DNA of 24,542 bases, taken from positions 1-24,542 of the forward strand of contig JARBUP010000008.1 in the NCBI GenBank assembly GCA_029239575.1, read 5' to 3'. The position numbers and the translations under genes are program-made. Positions 23,020 through 24,542 of this stretch are shown here, piece by piece (position 1 is the stretch's first letter; each line of letters begins with the position of its first letter). This stretch comes from Bacillota bacterium. Its GTDB lineage: Bacteria > Bacillota > Clostridia > Tissierellales > Sedimentibacteraceae. The notes beneath the pieces are model-generated. The model was not told the origin of the DNA, ran no database searches, and saw only the letters and a program-made list of their open reading frames with translations.

Positions 23020-24105
23020 GTGAATAAAGTAAAAGATGCTAATAATTGTGCTGAATTAAATTTATTAAAAATCATTTTATGGACATATATTATTTTGTGT
23101 TTCATAATCGCAGGTTTAAATTATGGATATGCTCCTAAAGCAACACAAGAGGCATCAGAATTTATAACATGGTTTTGGCATTTTTATGAAAACTATGTAA
23201 AAACATTCTTTATAATAATTTGCAGTGTTTTAACTGTTAGAATAGTTAGAAAGTCAAATTCAACTTCTATGAGAAAAAGAAATTTAGTAGGTTTCATTAT
23301 ATCTGCATTAGTTATACATATTATTTTACCATTAATTTTACAGAACAAAGAATTATATTTCTTTGCCATGCCTCTTCCATGGACTACTACAGCTTTACAG
23401 CTTTTATATGAAAATTCTAATTTTTATTTAAGCCGTTATCCTGTATGGGGAACTGCAGGAATAACAACAGCTTTAATATTTTATATAGTAATGAGTATTA
23501 TAGTATTTGTTGGAACAATTTTGTTTGGCAGAAGGTTTCAATGCTCAACCCTTTGTTTATTTAATGGATTTGTAGCAGAGGTTTTTGAACCTGCAATTCC
23601 CTTAGTTGGCAAGAAGAAAAAAATAAACGAAAAATCACTTAAGTTTTTTAATATATTAAAATGGATTTTTCTAATTGTATCATTCTTATTTACTTTTTAT
23701 TGGGTTTTATTTTTATTTGGAGTACCAATTTATAATGGAACACAAGTTTTAGGAAAAATAGAAAATTATAAATATTTAAGCACTGAACTATTAATGACTA
23801 TGTTTTTTTGGATAGCATTTATAGGAAGAGGATATTGTTATTACTGTCCATTAGGTACTGTACTTGGATTCCTTTCTAAAATATCTGGACAAAAAATAAT
23901 AACTAATAATACTACCTGCATTAAATGTGATAAGTGTAATTTATCATGTCCTATGACAATTGACATAAAGAAAAATGCAGTAGAAAAAATTGCAGTAAAT
24001 AATTTAAGATGTGTTGGATGTGGACATTGCATAGATTCTTGTCCAACAAGAAATTTATCATATTCAACTAAGTTTTTAAGTAAGTATAATATTAATTTAA
24101 AATAA
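23020..24105 (+). CDS. NapH-like membrane 4Fe-4S protein (polytopic, 2x[4Fe-4S])
   Basis: The start is GTG at 23020, preceded by GGGAGTGATTTT. The 361-residue protein has about six hydrophobic segments (~14-33, ~62-76, ~88-107, ~150-170, ~213-236, ~257-272). After membrane segments come C175-STL-C179 and C273-YY-C276-P, the surface Cys pair of the NapH/NosR/CcoG type. The C-terminus is a two-cluster ferredoxin: C300xxC303xxC306xxxC310-P and C331xxC334xxC337xxxC341-P. It should carry electrons between a membrane or outside partner and the cytoplasm. It follows the LysR gene by 49 bp in the same direction without a visible terminator, so co-transcription is likely. Function and partners are unknown. 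Confidence 0.85.
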   Translation: MNKVKDANNCAELNLLKIILWTYIILCFIIAGLNYGYAPKATQEASEFITWFWHFYENYVKTFFIIICSVLTVRIVRKSNSTSMRKRNLVGFIISALVIHIILPLILQNKELYFFAMPLPWTTTALQLLYENSNFYLSRYPVWGTAGITTALIFYIVMSIIVFVGTILFGRRFQCSTLCLFNGFVAEVFEPAIPLVGKKKKINEKSLKFFNILKWIFLIVSFLFTFYWVLFLFGVPIYNGTQVLGKIENYKYLSTELLMTMFFWIAFIGRGYCYYCPLGTVLGFLSKISGQKIITNNTTCIKCDKCNLSCPMTIDIKKNAVEKIAVNNLRCVGCGHCIDSCPTRNLSYSTKFLSKYNINLK

Positions 24106-24163
24106 ATTATATAGAAAAAAGCTGAATTTAAAGGCTATAAAACCTATTTGAATATAAATTTCA

Positions 24164-24192
24164 TTGACAAATATCTTAAAAAAGAATATAAT
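24164..24192 (+). promoter_or_regulatory. Consensus sigma-A promoter
   Basis: TTGACA (24164-24169), 17-bp spacer, TATAAT (24187-24192), both boxes perfect; predicted transcription start near 24199, just before the riboswitch. Confidence 0.9.
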
Positions 24193-24210
24193 TCTATAAA
24201 TGGAATAAAT

Positions 24211-24301
24211 AAGCAACTGAAAAGGGCAAACCTAAAGAAATTTAGGGACGCAAAGCCACGGGCCTTAAGGAGATTCCAAGGTAGCCGGGTTACCAAATTG
24301 C
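24211..24301 (+). ncRNA. Cyclic-di-GMP-I (GEMM-I) riboswitch
   Basis: The aptamer core reads AGGGCAAACC, a stem CCTAAA-GAAA-TTTAGG closed by a GNRA tetraloop, GGACGCAAAGCCACGGGCC, then a second stem and GGTAGCCGGGTTACC. These are the diagnostic blocks of the class I c-di-GMP aptamer, including the tetraloop/receptor. GCAA (24213-24216) and TTGC (24298-24301) can close the base stem P1. It is placed right after a strong promoter and before a secreted-protein gene, with a terminator between. Whether c-di-GMP turns expression on or off depends on the platform and is not certain from sequence. Confidence 0.95.
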
Positions 24302-24325
24302 GCCAATACAAATTATTTGTGTATT

Positions 24326-24358
24326 AGCTCTGTTTGGCGTGCCAATCGGGGCTTTTTT
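24326..24358 (+). terminator. Riboswitch terminator with competing antiterminator
   Basis: AGCTC (24326-24330) pairs with GGGCT (24349-24353), and inside it TTGG (24334-24337) with CCAA (24342-24345), followed by TTTTT. CGCCAA (24301-24306) can instead pair with TTGGCG (24334-24339), which would break the terminator; this segment shares its first base with the aptamer P1 3' strand. Confidence 0.8.
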
Positions 24359-24406
24359 AATCCATAAATTTATCCAATAGGATATCATTTATAAGGAGGT
24401 ACACAA

Positions 24407-24542
24407 ATGAAAAACATTAACAAATTGGCAGCAATGTTCTTAGTTCTTACTTTGACAACATTAAGCCCAGTTGCAGCTTTTGCTGAAGAAGTTGAAAATT
24501 TAGAGATAACAGATGCAACAGAAGCAACAGATGCAACAGAAG
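24407..24542 (+). CDS. Secreted protein with Thr/Asp/Ala/Glu repeat (3' end missing)
   Basis: Only the first 45 residues are in the window. The ATG at 24407 has AAGGAGGTACACAA before it. A classical signal peptide is present: basic MKNINK, hydrophobic core AAMFLVLTLTTLSPVAAF, and a cleavage site after AFA, so the protein leaves the cell. The mature part begins EEVENLEITDATEATDATE, with the start of an acidic Thr-rich repeat (TDATEA; the DNA shows an 18-bp period). It is controlled by the c-di-GMP-I riboswitch, which in Clostridia often governs surface or motility-related proteins. Its fold and role cannot be told from this fragment. Confidence 0.85.
   Translation, partial: MKNINKLAAMFLVLTLTTLSPVAAFAEEVENLEITDATEATDATE

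Noticed and set aside
1..24542. CRISPR array, tRNA or rRNA genes
   Set aside because: No regularly spaced repeats, cloverleaf sequences or rRNA blocks were found on reading both strands.

Overview
The window looks like a chromosomal segment of a strictly anaerobic-type, spore-forming, motile Clostridia (Bacillota). The DNA is very AT-rich. Ribosome binding sites are of the strong GGAGG / GGAGTGAT kind, and U-rich intrinsic terminators are frequent. There is a small acid-soluble spore protein (Tlp), a chemotaxis receptor behind a textbook sigma-D (flagellar) promoter, a glycine riboswitch and a class I cyclic-di-GMP riboswitch. I cannot name the species from sequence alone. No rRNA, tRNA, transposase, phage or CRISPR features were seen.

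Layout. 1-692: 3' part of an Old Yellow Enzyme type flavin oxidoreductase. 726-944: a small unknown protein. 1059-4587: a calcineurin-like phosphoesterase lipoprotein, divergent from a second (cytosolic) metallophosphoesterase that is followed by a DUF4474 membrane-anchored protein. 4626-6346: a sodium:amino-acid (alanine/glycine) symporter behind a tandem glycine riboswitch with a leader terminator. 6480-7497: an acetate/succinate-family channel (AceTr) and the spore protein Tlp. 7513-10777: a complete pantothenate operon (ketopantoate reductase candidate of the Rossmann + DUF2520 / PanG type, panB, panC, panD) behind a structured ~124-nt leader that can hide its ribosome binding site. 10766-11350: a polytopic membrane protein.

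11456-15272 (minus strand): a four-gene efflux operon in the order periplasmic-adaptor-like (HlyD/MFP) protein, stand-alone B12-binding protein, MacB/FtsX-type permease, ATPase. The B12-binding protein in the middle is the most unusual piece of genetic organisation in the window. 15385-16208: a small NapH-like Fe-S membrane protein flanked by two copies of a short GATCCTTC...CTCAGGAT repeat. 16245-18137: an N-acyl-D-amino-acid deacylase type amidohydrolase and a Cys-rich DUF1540 protein. 18145-18651: a flavin reductase-like protein. 18807-20904: the sigma-D controlled chemotaxis receptor.

20932-24105: a YeiH-family exporter divergent from a LysR regulator (TTG start, overlapping divergent promoters, a 12-bp direct repeat), followed by a second, larger NapH-like Fe-S membrane protein with two [4Fe-4S] ferredoxin motifs. 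24164-24542: a consensus promoter, a c-di-GMP-I riboswitch with a terminator/antiterminator, and the start of a secreted protein with a Thr/Asp/Ala/Glu-rich repeat, cut by the window end.

Themes that tie the genes together are RNA-level control by small molecules (glycine, c-di-GMP, possibly a pantothenate-pathway ligand), amino-acid and acetate scavenging, and flavin/Fe-S redox proteins suited to anaerobic metabolism. Functions are assigned from motifs and family recall only; no database search was possible.
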